A stretch of DNA of 20,422 nucleotides from positions 1-20,422 of the IMG/VR virus record IMGVR_UViG_3300046000_000535; one strand, given 5' to 3'. Every line of letters begins with the position of its first letter. Within the stretch, counting starts at the first letter, position 1. Source of the DNA: a virus. Below the pieces are notes generated by a model that searched no databases, had not been told where the DNA came from, and saw nothing but the letters and a program-made list of their open reading frames with translations. This document shows, one piece after another, positions 1-6,616 of this stretch. A program made the translations under genes and the position numbers.

Positions 1-38
1 CCAAAACAATCGCAAAGAAAACCGCAGGGTATAGATAA
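1..38 (+). CDS. C-terminal end of an upstream gene (partial)
   Basis: Only the tail of this gene is in the window. Reading from base 3 gives a basic peptide, KTIAKKTAGYR, ending at a TAA (36-38) whose last base is the A of the next gene's ATG. This TAATG junction is the same kind seen at 8973-8977 and 10206-10210, which is why this frame is preferred. The other two frames stop at 32-34 and 43-45 and would fit the packing less well. In phages of this type a portal or coat gene often lies here, but eleven residues cannot identify it. Confidence 0.45.
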   Translation, partial: KTIAKKTAGYR

Positions 39-970
39 TGGCTAAGACCACCGGAACCACAGCCTTTGACCTCGACATGAACGACCTCATTGAGGAGGCG
101 TTTGAGCGTTGCGGCCAAGAACTTCGCACGGGTTACAACTTCCGCACTGCACGTCGGTCGTTGAACCTGCTGACGATTGAGTGGGCAAACCGTGGTCTGA
201 ACTTTTGGACTGTAGAACAGGGCCAGATTCCAATGGTGACGGGTCAGGCTATCTACCCCATGCCTACGGACACAATCAATCTCCTAGACATGGTTATACG
301 TCAAAGCAACGCCACGTCTAACCAGATCGACATCAACATCAGCGGTATTTCAGAATCGACCTACATGAGTCTGCCAAACAAGTTGGCACAAGGTCGCCCA
401 ATTCAGGTCTGGTACAACCGCCAGTCTGGTCAAGAGAACAGCACTACGGTTACCCTTAACGGAACCATTTCATCTACAGCCACCACAATTACGTTGTCTA
501 ATGTGGATAGTCTGACCACTGCTGGGTTTATCAAGATTGATAATGAGACTATCAGTTACCCCAACGTAGACCCCGTAAACAACCAGTTGCTCAACTGTGC
601 CCGTGGACAGAACGGCACAACTGCTGCGGCGCATACTACCGGCGCGGCTATCACTGTGCAAAACTTGCCTGCTATCAATGTGTGGCCTACACCTAACGCC
701 CCCGGTGACCAGTACATGTTTGTGTACTACCGCATGCGCCGTATTCAGGATGCTGGTACAGGTGTAACTGTCCAAGACATTCCGTTCCGTTTTATTCCCT
801 GCATGGTGGCAGGATTGGCCTATCTGTTGAGCATGAAGTTACCAGACGTTGATCCAAACCGTGTGATGGGTTTGAAGGCTGAATATGAACAACAGTGGGA
901 ATTGGCCCAGTCAGAAGACCGCGATACCTCTCCATTGAGGTTTGTGCCAAGGAACTTGTTCTATGCCTAA
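38..970 (+). CDS. P22 gp4-like neck / tail accessory protein with inserted beta module
   Basis: 310 residues. Residues 12-100 have the look of P22 gp4-type tail accessory factors: a helical start, then a block with ARRSLNLLTIEWANRG (38-53) and a beta stretch (QGQIPMVTGQAIYPMP). That family binds below the portal and helps keep packaged DNA in the head. The C-terminal part (208-310) resumes the same kind of fold with WPTPNAPGDQYMFVYYRMRR and a helix with FRFIPCMVAGLAYLLSMK. Between them, residues about 136-207 form a separate beta-rich module with GFIKIDNETISY and LLNCARGQNGTTAAAH, a unit I know as a recurring insert in phage virion proteins. The start overlaps the previous stop by one base. 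It begins a run of neck genes. It could instead be another connector protein; family assignment is from pattern memory, not a search. Confidence 0.6.
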   Translation: MAKTTGTTAFDLDMNDLIEEAFERCGQELRTGYNFRTARRSLNLLTIEWANRGLNFWTVEQGQIPMVTGQAIYPMPTDTINLLDMVIRQSNATSNQIDINISGISESTYMSLPNKLAQGRPIQVWYNRQSGQENSTTVTLNGTISSTATTITLSNVDSLTTAGFIKIDNETISYPNVDPVNNQLLNCARGQNGTTAAAHTTGAAITVQNLPAINVWPTPNAPGDQYMFVYYRMRRIQDAGTGVTVQDIPFRFIPCMVAGLAYLLSMKLPDVDPNRVMGLKAEYEQQWELAQSEDRDTSPLRFVPRNLFYA

Positions 971-1394
971 TCGGTTTGCCTCTGGTAAGCATGCAATTGC
1001 TGAATGCGACCGTTGTGCGCAGAGGTACATGCTCAAGGAATTAAAGACACAGACGGTCAAGACTAAACCATTTAAGGTCAAAGTTTGCCCGGCATGTTGG
1101 GATCCCGATCAGCCGCAGTTGCAACTGGGTATGTATCCAGTTAATGACCCGCAAGCTGTGCGTGAGCCGCGTCCTGACGTGAGTTATTTGCAGTCTGGCC
1201 AAACTGGTCTGCAAATTTTGTTGACCGATAGCACAACTGAAGATGGGTTTGGATACCCAAGTCAGGGTAGCAGAGATATTCAGTGGGGTTGGAACCCCGT
1301 TGGTGGGGCACGAGGTTTTGATACAGCTTTAACACCAAACTACTTGTTGTTGGGCGTACAAATTGGTACAGTAACGATACAGATAGGAGCTTGA
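963..1394 (+). CDS. Small zinc-ribbon protein in the virion operon, function unknown
   Basis: 143 residues from the ATG at 963, which overlaps the upstream stop by eight bases and has AAGGA nine bases before it. A TTG at 942 would extend the frame but lacks a comparable site. The N-terminal part holds two cysteine pairs, C15-x-x-C18 (ECDRC) and C42-x-x-C45 (VCPACW), separated by 23 mostly basic residues, a typical zinc-ribbon knuckle arrangement that should bind one zinc ion. The rest is polar, with proline and glycine and no recognisable domain; the last third looks beta-rich. Its position between neck genes suggests a role in particle assembly or a minor virion part, perhaps contacting DNA. 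I do not recognise a named family. Confidence 0.75.
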   Translation: MPNRFASGKHAIAECDRCAQRYMLKELKTQTVKTKPFKVKVCPACWDPDQPQLQLGMYPVNDPQAVREPRPDVSYLQSGQTGLQILLTDSTTEDGFGYPSQGSRDIQWGWNPVGGARGFDTALTPNYLLLGVQIGTVTIQIGA

Positions 1395-1395
1395 T

Positions 1396-1599
1396 ATGGA
1401 CAAGAAAGATTTAGCACAGGACAAGAAGATGGTAGCTGGTGCCGTGCATAAGCACGAGAAGAAGCTGCACCCCGGTAAACCCATGACCAAATTGGCCAAG
1501 GGCGGTAAGACAAATGCTCAGATGAAAGCTCTGGGTCGTGGTTTGGCCAAAGTGGCTAACCAGAAGAAGTCTTCCTTCACATACAAAAAAGGAGCTTGA
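1396..1599 (+). CDS. Small lysine-rich basic protein, function unknown
   Basis: 67 residues, strongly basic: about a quarter lysine or arginine, with a few histidines (HKHEKKLHPGKPMTKL near residues 18-33) and almost no acidic residues after residue 22. The start has a strong site, AGGAG, located inside the last codons of the upstream gene. No hydrophobic segment or fold signature is seen. The composition would suit binding to DNA or to an acidic surface inside the particle, but that is inference. Short proteins with an H-P-G-K-P-M-T-K-L core are familiar to me from environmental phage genomes without a known role. The next gene starts two bases after its stop. Confidence 0.7.
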   Translation: MDKKDLAQDKKMVAGAVHKHEKKLHPGKPMTKLAKGGKTNAQMKALGRGLAKVANQKKSSFTYKKGA

Positions 1600-1600
1600 T

Positions 1601-1867
1601 ATGGCAACTTTTAGCAAAAAGATGATGGGTAAAGAAGTTGGCGACGCCAGCGTCTATGCTCCGCCCCACAATATGAATGGTGAAGCCGGTGTAGACATCA
1701 AGAACAGTGGCTATAACGGTGGTAACCGTTTGACCGCTAATGATGTAAACATGTCTGTTGGTAACATCAGTCGTGACCCATACAAAGCGCCAAAAACTTC
1801 TGGTATTAAAATGCGTGGCACCGGATGCGCTACCAAAGGCGTAATGTCACGAGGCCCAATGGCATGA
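1601..1867 (+). CDS. Small protein ending in RGTGCATKG motif, function unknown
   Basis: 88 residues from the ATG at 1601, preceded by AAAAAAGGAG within the previous gene's end. The frame could open earlier, at 1538, but that would overlap a well-supported gene by 60 bases with no binding site. The protein is glycine-, asparagine- and methionine-rich. Its last 22 residues, around TSGIKMRGTGCATKGVMSRG, match a short basic tail (R-G-x-G-x-A-T-K-G) that I recall at the ends of many small phage proteins, role unknown. No cysteine pair or membrane segment is present. It overlaps the following adaptor gene by four bases (ATGA), so the two are probably translationally coupled. Confidence 0.7.
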   Translation: MATFSKKMMGKEVGDASVYAPPHNMNGEAGVDIKNSGYNGGNRLTANDVNMSVGNISRDPYKAPKTSGIKMRGTGCATKGVMSRGPMA

Positions 1868-2520
1868 ATTACACGCAACTCAGCGACGCTATTCAAGCGT
1901 ATACGGAGAATACCGAAGCAAATTTTGTTGCTGAGATACCCGTGTTTGTGCAGCAAGCTGAACAGCGTATTTACAATTCGGTACAGTTCCCGTCTATTCG
2001 CAAGAACGTGACTGGTTCTACATCAGCAAATAATAAATATCTTGGATGCCCCAGTGACTTTTTGGCGGTGTATTCAATGGCTGTTATTGATGCTACGGGC
2101 GTGTATGAGTATTTACTCAACAAAGACGTGAACTACATTCGTCAGGCGTACCCACAGCCAACCGATACGGCCATTCCAAAATATTATGCGTTGTTTGGTT
2201 CTCAAACAAATGATGTCAATGAGTTGACGTTCATTCTTGGGCCTACTCCAGATACTACGTATAGCGTTGAGTTGCATTACTATTACTATCCACCATCTAT
2301 TGTGACTGCGGGTACGTCTTGGCTAGGTGATAATTTTGACTCTGTGCTGTTGTATGGTTCATTAGTTGAAGCCTACACCTACATGAAAGGTGAACAAGAC
2401 ATAATGGCGCTGTACAATCAAAAGTATAAAGAAGCTCTTGCGTTGGCTAAACGTCTGGGTGATGGTATGGAACGTCAGGACGCATATCGTTCTGGTCAAT
2501 ACAGGCAGGCGGTAACTTGA
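1864..2520 (+). CDS. SU10-type head-tail adaptor protein
   Basis: 218 residues from the ATG at 1864, chosen over an upstream ATG at 1825 because it gives an ATGA overlap and has ACGAGG in front. The pattern fits the SU10-like adaptor family, which forms a ring under the portal in short-tailed phages. It has an N-terminal helical part with VQQAEQRIYNSVQFPSIR (about 28-45), LGCPSDFLAVYSMAV, YLLNKDVNYIRQAYP, PKYYALFG, then a beta stretch with LTFILGPTPDTTYSVELHYY. A final helix follows, with LLYGSLVEAYTYMKGEQDIMALYNQKYKEAL. Length is normal for the family. Together with the gp4-like protein upstream it gives two candidate connector rings. The C terminus is polar and basic. Family assignment is by recognised motifs only. 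Confidence 0.7.
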   Translation: MNYTQLSDAIQAYTENTEANFVAEIPVFVQQAEQRIYNSVQFPSIRKNVTGSTSANNKYLGCPSDFLAVYSMAVIDATGVYEYLLNKDVNYIRQAYPQPTDTAIPKYYALFGSQTNDVNELTFILGPTPDTTYSVELHYYYYPPSIVTAGTSWLGDNFDSVLLYGSLVEAYTYMKGEQDIMALYNQKYKEALALAKRLGDGMERQDAYRSGQYRQAVT

Positions 2521-2521
2521 T

Positions 2522-2971
2522 ATGTCATTACAACAAACAGCAACCACAAGTTTTAAAGTTGAATTGCTTCAAGCGGTTCATAACTTTGGCCCAACGTCGC
2601 CTAATACATTTAAAGTAGCGTTGTACACAGCAGCGGCAAACATTGGCGCAACTACTACTATTTATAGCAGCGTTAATGAAGTACCAAACGGTAATGGATA
2701 TACGACTGGTGGTAACACGCTGGTGATATCAACGTCACCAACTTCTGGAAATAATACAAGCGGTATTCCAACAGCATTTGTGTCGTTTAATAATTCAACT
2801 TGGACAAACGCGTCATTTACATGCCGTGGCGCTTTAATCTATAACTCTACACAAGGCAACAAGTCAGTAGCGGTTTTAGATTTTGGTTCTGATAAAACCG
2901 TAACCAACGATACCTTCCAAATCATCTTCCCAACACCCGATGCTAACAGCGCCATCGTACGCATATCTTAA
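2522..2971 (+). CDS. Small beta-rich virion protein, function unknown
   Basis: 149 residues, starting two bases after the previous stop at a CTTGATATG junction. It has a recognisable layout shared by many phage proteins of unknown role: FKVELLQAVHNF (11-22), NTFKVALYTAAA, NGYTTGGNTLVI, a serine/threonine-rich loop, then FTCRGALIYNST and VAVLDFGSDKTVTNDTFQIIF before the end. The alternation of short hydrophobic strands and polar loops predicts an all-beta fold. No signal peptide or membrane segment is seen. Being next to adaptor genes and ahead of fibres, it is probably a structural part of the tail hub or a capsid decoration. The ending is similar to that of the next protein, suggesting related folds. 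Confidence 0.7.
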   Translation: MSLQQTATTSFKVELLQAVHNFGPTSPNTFKVALYTAAANIGATTTIYSSVNEVPNGNGYTTGGNTLVISTSPTSGNNTSGIPTAFVSFNNSTWTNASFTCRGALIYNSTQGNKSVAVLDFGSDKTVTNDTFQIIFPTPDANSAIVRIS

Positions 2972-2980
2972 GGACTCATC

Positions 2981-3559
2981 ATGGAATTCAGTTCAGCTAA
3001 AGACGAAGTAACCGCAAATTTGGTTGCAAACAAAGGAGCCACTGAGCGCATTGGTGCTGGTGGTATTTTTACCGTTACTTGTGTAGGCGCTGACGGTGTT
3101 GAAAAGTGGTCTGATACCTTTCATAACTTGGTTGTGAATGAAGGTTTGCAAAACATGAACCAAACCTATTTCAAAGGTTCTGGTTATACGGGTGCCTTTT
3201 TCTTAGGTTTGGTTGAAGGCCCCGGTTCTGGCACAACATACGCTGCTGGTGATACTTTGGCTTCCCACGCAGGTTGGACAGAATTGGCTCCTACCACCGA
3301 TTACACAGGTAATCGCCCTGCGGTTACTTTTGGTACAGCCACTACCGCTGACCCCTCAGTAATTACCAATTCTGCTTCACCCTCTTCATTTGCTATGTTG
3401 GTTAATAGCACTGTAGTTGCTGGCGCTTTATTGTGTACAGTGGCTTCCGGTACTTCTGGTGTGTTGTTTTCCGCTGGTGATTTTAGCGGCGGCGATAAAA
3501 CCGTTGATAACGGTGATACATTAAATGTGACATACACATTCTCTCTTGACGCAGCTTAA
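2981..3559 (+). CDS. Beta-rich virion protein related to its upstream neighbour
   Basis: 192 residues, start preceded by AAGGA. The N-terminal 50 residues include a beta hairpin (GGIFTVTCVGADGVEKWSDT) followed by FHNLVVNEGLQNMNQTYFKG (48-66), a block I recall from phage structural proteins of unknown role. The middle contains GAFFLGLVEGPGSGTTYAAG and a tryptophan loop. The end, DFSGGDKTVDNGDTLNVTYTF (167-187), matches the pattern of the previous protein's DFGSDKTVTNDTFQIIF. The layout of both (a strand describing size or value, a glycine-threonine loop, then the DKTV-N-D-T strand pair) suggests duplication and divergence or a shared fold. Function is not known; a virion role is inferred from position. 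Confidence 0.7.
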   Translation: MEFSSAKDEVTANLVANKGATERIGAGGIFTVTCVGADGVEKWSDTFHNLVVNEGLQNMNQTYFKGSGYTGAFFLGLVEGPGSGTTYAAGDTLASHAGWTELAPTTDYTGNRPAVTFGTATTADPSVITNSASPSSFAMLVNSTVVAGALLCTVASGTSGVLFSAGDFSGGDKTVDNGDTLNVTYTFSLDAA

Positions 3560-3570
3560 TAGGTAATGCG

Positions 3571-4356
3571 GTGTTTGGAGATGTTACATTTGCCCAGACA
3601 CCTTTCGCCGCTTTAGGCGGGACGGCGTTTGCCTCATCGTTAAGCGAGTCTGCTGTAGCATCTGATTCTGTTTCTGCGCCTTCGGTTGTGCGTGGTGGGT
3701 TACAAACAGAAACAGCTACGGGTACTGATTTGGTTGTTAGTCTGAATAACACATTGACTGCGACTTCTTCTGAAACAGCGGCGGCAACGGCGACCCAAAC
3801 TGTTATTGCAAATATGCTTGCCGCGCAAGCAGAAATAGCTACAGCAACGGATACGCAGACTGCTATTGCAACAATGGTAGCGGCTCAATCAGAATCAGCT
3901 ACGGCTACAGATACCGTTACGGCTGTTGCTACTTTAATAGCAACTATTGCAGAGTCCGTAACAGGGTCAGATTCTTATATTGGCAGTCGCCTTTATACAG
4001 TTACAATTTCAGAGTCAGCGGTTGGCGCGGACGCTCAAACAGCTTCTATTTCTGTTAACGCTTCTGTGGCAGAATTAGCCACCGCATTAGCTACATCTAC
4101 GGCAATTAAAACATTAAATGTGTATCCTACGGGGATACAGCTTTTAGTATCCGTCGGCAACGTACTTGTTTGGGCGCAAATTAATGACAGCCAGAACGTA
4201 AACTGGCAAAATATCAGTAATACGCAGTCAGGTGGCTGGACACAAATTAATGACAGCCAGAGCGCGAATTGGCAAGACATTAGCAATGCGCAAAGCGTAG
4301 GTTGGGTTGATATTGATGATACACAAACCCCCGGTTGGAACAGCCTACCGTCGTAA
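3571..4356 (+). CDS. Repeat protein with 20-residue then 11-residue repeats, likely virion fibre/stalk
   Basis: 261 residues. GTG at 3571 is the only usual start codon near the gene's beginning; the frame is closed by a TGA at 3547-3549, and AGGT (3561-3564) may serve as a weak binding site. Residues 2-25 contain FGDVTFAQTPFAALGGTAF. From residue 26 there are eight degenerate repeats of the type E-S-A-x-A-x-D, the glutamates at 26, 47, 68, 88, 108, 128, 148 and 168. The last third has tryptophans at 201, 212, 223, 234, 245 and 256, each starting an 11-residue unit like WTQINDSQSAN. Composition is alanine, threonine and serine with very few charged residues. Such regular repeats fit an elongated beta structure. 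Position just before the fibres supports a tail-associated role. No catalytic domain seen. Confidence 0.7.
   Translation: MFGDVTFAQTPFAALGGTAFASSLSESAVASDSVSAPSVVRGGLQTETATGTDLVVSLNNTLTATSSETAAATATQTVIANMLAAQAEIATATDTQTAIATMVAAQSESATATDTVTAVATLIATIAESVTGSDSYIGSRLYTVTISESAVGADAQTASISVNASVAELATALATSTAIKTLNVYPTGIQLLVSVGNVLVWAQINDSQNVNWQNISNTQSGGWTQINDSQSANWQDISNAQSVGWVDIDDTQTPGWNSLPS
3646..4131 (+). repeat. Eight degenerate 60-63-base tandem repeats (20-21 residues)
   Basis: Within the gene at 3571-4356, the motif E-(S/T/I)-A-x-A-x-D recurs with glutamates spaced 21, 21, 20, 20, 20, 20 and 20 residues apart. Copies three to five (for example ATATDTQTAIATMVAAQSES) are the most alike; the first two and the last are worn. 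The DNA copies differ at many silent sites, so the array is old or held by selection on the protein. Confidence 0.75.
4171..4353 (+). repeat. Five and a half 33-base tandem repeats (11 residues)
   Basis: Five full copies of W-x-x-I-(N/S/D)-(D/N)-(S/T/A)-Q-x-x-x followed by a partial copy (WNSLPS) ending at the stop codon. The tryptophans are exactly 11 residues apart. Two types alternate (W-x-Q-I-N-D-S-Q and W-Q-(N/D)-I-S-N-x-Q), giving a higher-order 66-base unit, with DNA around 4177-4240 closely resembled by 4243-4306. Confidence 0.85.
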
Positions 4357-4364
4357 GGATTAAA

Positions 4365-6614
4365 ATGGCTTTAGTACTCAAAGATCGGGTCAAACAAACC
4401 GCGTCAAATCCCGGTACAGGCACAATCACGCTGTTAACTACAACCGCAGGCTTCCAATCATTTTCCGCAGTGGGTGATGGAAATACAACGTATTTCGCTA
4501 TTGTGGATGCGGCTTCAGGCGCGTGGGAAGTTAACTATGGTACGTACACAGCTTCAGGTACAACACTAACCCGTAACGCCACACCGTTGTCTTCTTCTGC
4601 GGGTGGGGCTTTAGTTAACTTTACAGGTAGTGTTGATGTATTTGTTACCTACCCATCCTCACGATCAGCGTATCAAAACGAAGCAGGGACGCAAGTAGTT
4701 CAAACCGCATTTGGCGCAATAACCGCAACATCTGCGGCGTTGACTACTGGCACAATTTCTACCCTTCCAACTAGCAATACAGACATTGTTAACAAACAAT
4801 ACGCTGACGCTATTGCATCTGGCATTCATTTCCATGAAGCAGTGGAGTTAGCTACTACCGCAGCATTGCCAGCTAACACGTACAACAACGGAACCTCTGG
4901 GGTAGGCGCAACGCTTACAGCAAACGCCAACGGCGCTCTGTCTGTGGACTCAACGCTCACCGTTGTTAACTACCGCGTTCTTGTTAAGAACGAAGTCACG
5001 CAAGCAAATAACGGTGTTTACACGGTTACGCAAGTTGGCTCTGCTGGAACACCATACATTCTGACTCGCGCTACTGACTTTGACACAGTAGGTTCTGGAG
5101 TTGACCAAATTGACGAAGGTGACTTTTTCTTAGTGACTAGCGGCACTGTTAATGCCAATACAGCTTGGGTTCAGCAGACTCCTCCTCCTATTGTGATTGG
5201 TACAACAGCAATTGTTTTCCAGCAGTTTGCCGCGCCGATTACCTACACGGCTGGTACAGGACTAAACGAATCCCCCGCCTACACATTTAATATTGCCAAC
5301 ACTACGGTAACAGCCGCCACATACGGTTCGGCTTCTGCGGTTCCTGTGTTTGCGGTTAATGCCCAAGGCCAATTAACTTCTGTAACCAACACAAGTATTG
5401 CAATCAACGGCTCTGCTGTAACAGGCAACATCTCTGGTCAAGCCGGTTCAGTAGCTAACGCTTTGACCTTGGGTACATATCTGACAGGCACAAGCTACAA
5501 CGGCGGAACAGCGGTCACCGCCACAGTAGATGCCACGTCAGCTAATACAGCCTCTAAGGTTGTAGCGCGGGATGCTTCTGGTGACTTCTCCGCAGGCACA
5601 ATCACAGCGACTCTAAGCGGAGCAGCTACAAGCGCAACCACGGCTACTAATTTGGCTGGCGGTGCGGCTAATCAGATTCCCTACCAAACTGCGGCGGCGA
5701 CAACCGCATTTATTGCTGCTCCAACAGTAACAGGCAGTGTTCTATCTTGGAATGGTGCTGCGTTTGCGTATGCAACTAACATTGCTACAGCTACTAGTGC
5801 AACCACAGCTACAAATTTGGCTGGTGGTGGTGCGGGCCAAGTACCATACAACACAGGTTCTGGTGCAACATCTTTCTTGGCGGCTGGTACGTCCACGTAT
5901 TTGCTTCAATCTAATGGCACATCAGCTCCGTCTTGGGTGGCTCCTCCCGCAGCGGCAAACAACGGCACTCTTACAATGGCTGTGTCTGGTACGGGTTTGT
6001 CCGGTTCCGCCACGTTTACAGCTAATCAAGCGGGCAGCTCAACATTTACTGTTACCTCAAACGCAACAAACGCAAATACTGCCTCGACCATTGTTGCTCG
6101 TGACGGCTCTGGCAACTTCTCTGCGGGTACGATTACAGCGTCATTGACAGGTAACGCATCGGGATCAGCAGCCACTTTTACAAGCACTTCTCAAAACTCT
6201 CAGTTCAATTCAATTGGCGTGGGTACAGCTGGTTCTGGTACGGCAGGTGAGATTCGCGCAACCGCCAGCGTAGTGGCTTACTATTCTTCTGACATAAAAT
6301 TTAAAGAAAACGTACGTAACATCCCCAATGCAGCGGCCACTGTCAAAGCCATTGGTGGTAAGTTATTTGATTGGAAAGACGACTACATTAGAGATCATGG
6401 CGGTGAAGACGGTTACTTTGTTCAGAAAGCTGACTTCGGGGTTATTGCCCAAGACGTATTAGCTAAATTCCCTGTCGCAGTTCGCACTCGACTAGACGGT
6501 TCATTGGCGGTAGACTATGAGAAACTTAGCGCACTAGCCATGGCTGCAATTGCAGAGCAAGAAGACCGCATTGCTAAACTTGAGGTGCTGGTCGCCTCAT
6601 TGATTAAAGGATAA
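4365..6614 (+). CDS. Tail fibre with C-terminal S74 self-cleaving chaperone domain
   Basis: 749 residues from the ATG at 4365 (AAGGAT in front; an earlier frame opening at 4335 would overlap the previous gene). Residues 1-103 resemble a common fibre N-terminal domain (MALVLKDRVKQTA, FVTYPSSRSAY), likely the attachment to the tail. Residues about 137-288 form a beta domain with VLVKNEVTQANNGVYTVTQ and YILTRATDFDT. Residues 290-640 are threonine-, alanine- and serine-rich shaft repeats: VARDxSGxFSAGTIT occurs twice, 177 residues apart, and ATNLAGG twice, 55 apart. Residues 642-749 are a Peptidase S74 (endosialidase-type intramolecular chaperone) domain: the SD cleavage site (S642-D643) and KFKEN, GVIAQDV, VDYEKLSALA, then a C-terminal coiled coil. 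In this family the domain aids trimer folding and then cuts itself off before its serine. Receptor binding is the expected role. Confidence 0.9.
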   Translation: MALVLKDRVKQTASNPGTGTITLLTTTAGFQSFSAVGDGNTTYFAIVDAASGAWEVNYGTYTASGTTLTRNATPLSSSAGGALVNFTGSVDVFVTYPSSRSAYQNEAGTQVVQTAFGAITATSAALTTGTISTLPTSNTDIVNKQYADAIASGIHFHEAVELATTAALPANTYNNGTSGVGATLTANANGALSVDSTLTVVNYRVLVKNEVTQANNGVYTVTQVGSAGTPYILTRATDFDTVGSGVDQIDEGDFFLVTSGTVNANTAWVQQTPPPIVIGTTAIVFQQFAAPITYTAGTGLNESPAYTFNIANTTVTAATYGSASAVPVFAVNAQGQLTSVTNTSIAINGSAVTGNISGQAGSVANALTLGTYLTGTSYNGGTAVTATVDATSANTASKVVARDASGDFSAGTITATLSGAATSATTATNLAGGAANQIPYQTAAATTAFIAAPTVTGSVLSWNGAAFAYATNIATATSATTATNLAGGGAGQVPYNTGSGATSFLAAGTSTYLLQSNGTSAPSWVAPPAAANNGTLTMAVSGTGLSGSATFTANQAGSSTFTVTSNATNANTASTIVARDGSGNFSAGTITASLTGNASGSAATFTSTSQNSQFNSIGVGTAGSGTAGEIRATASVVAYYSSDIKFKENVRNIPNAAATVKAIGGKLFDWKDDYIRDHGGEDGYFVQKADFGVIAQDVLAKFPVAVRTRLDGSLAVDYEKLSALAMAAIAEQEDRIAKLEVLVASLIKG

Positions 6615-6616
6615 TT

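Noticed and set aside
3547-3571. Programmed frameshift joining the genes at 2981 and 3571
   Set aside because: The frames could be joined by a -1 shift near the stop, but there is no slippery heptamer in the short window between 3547 and 3559 and no stimulatory hairpin; a GTG start is simpler.
5737-6147. 136-residue forward frame inside the first fibre gene
   Set aside because: Leucine/glutamine-rich out-of-frame shadow of alanine/threonine repeats; the overlapping frame has clear fibre motifs on both sides.
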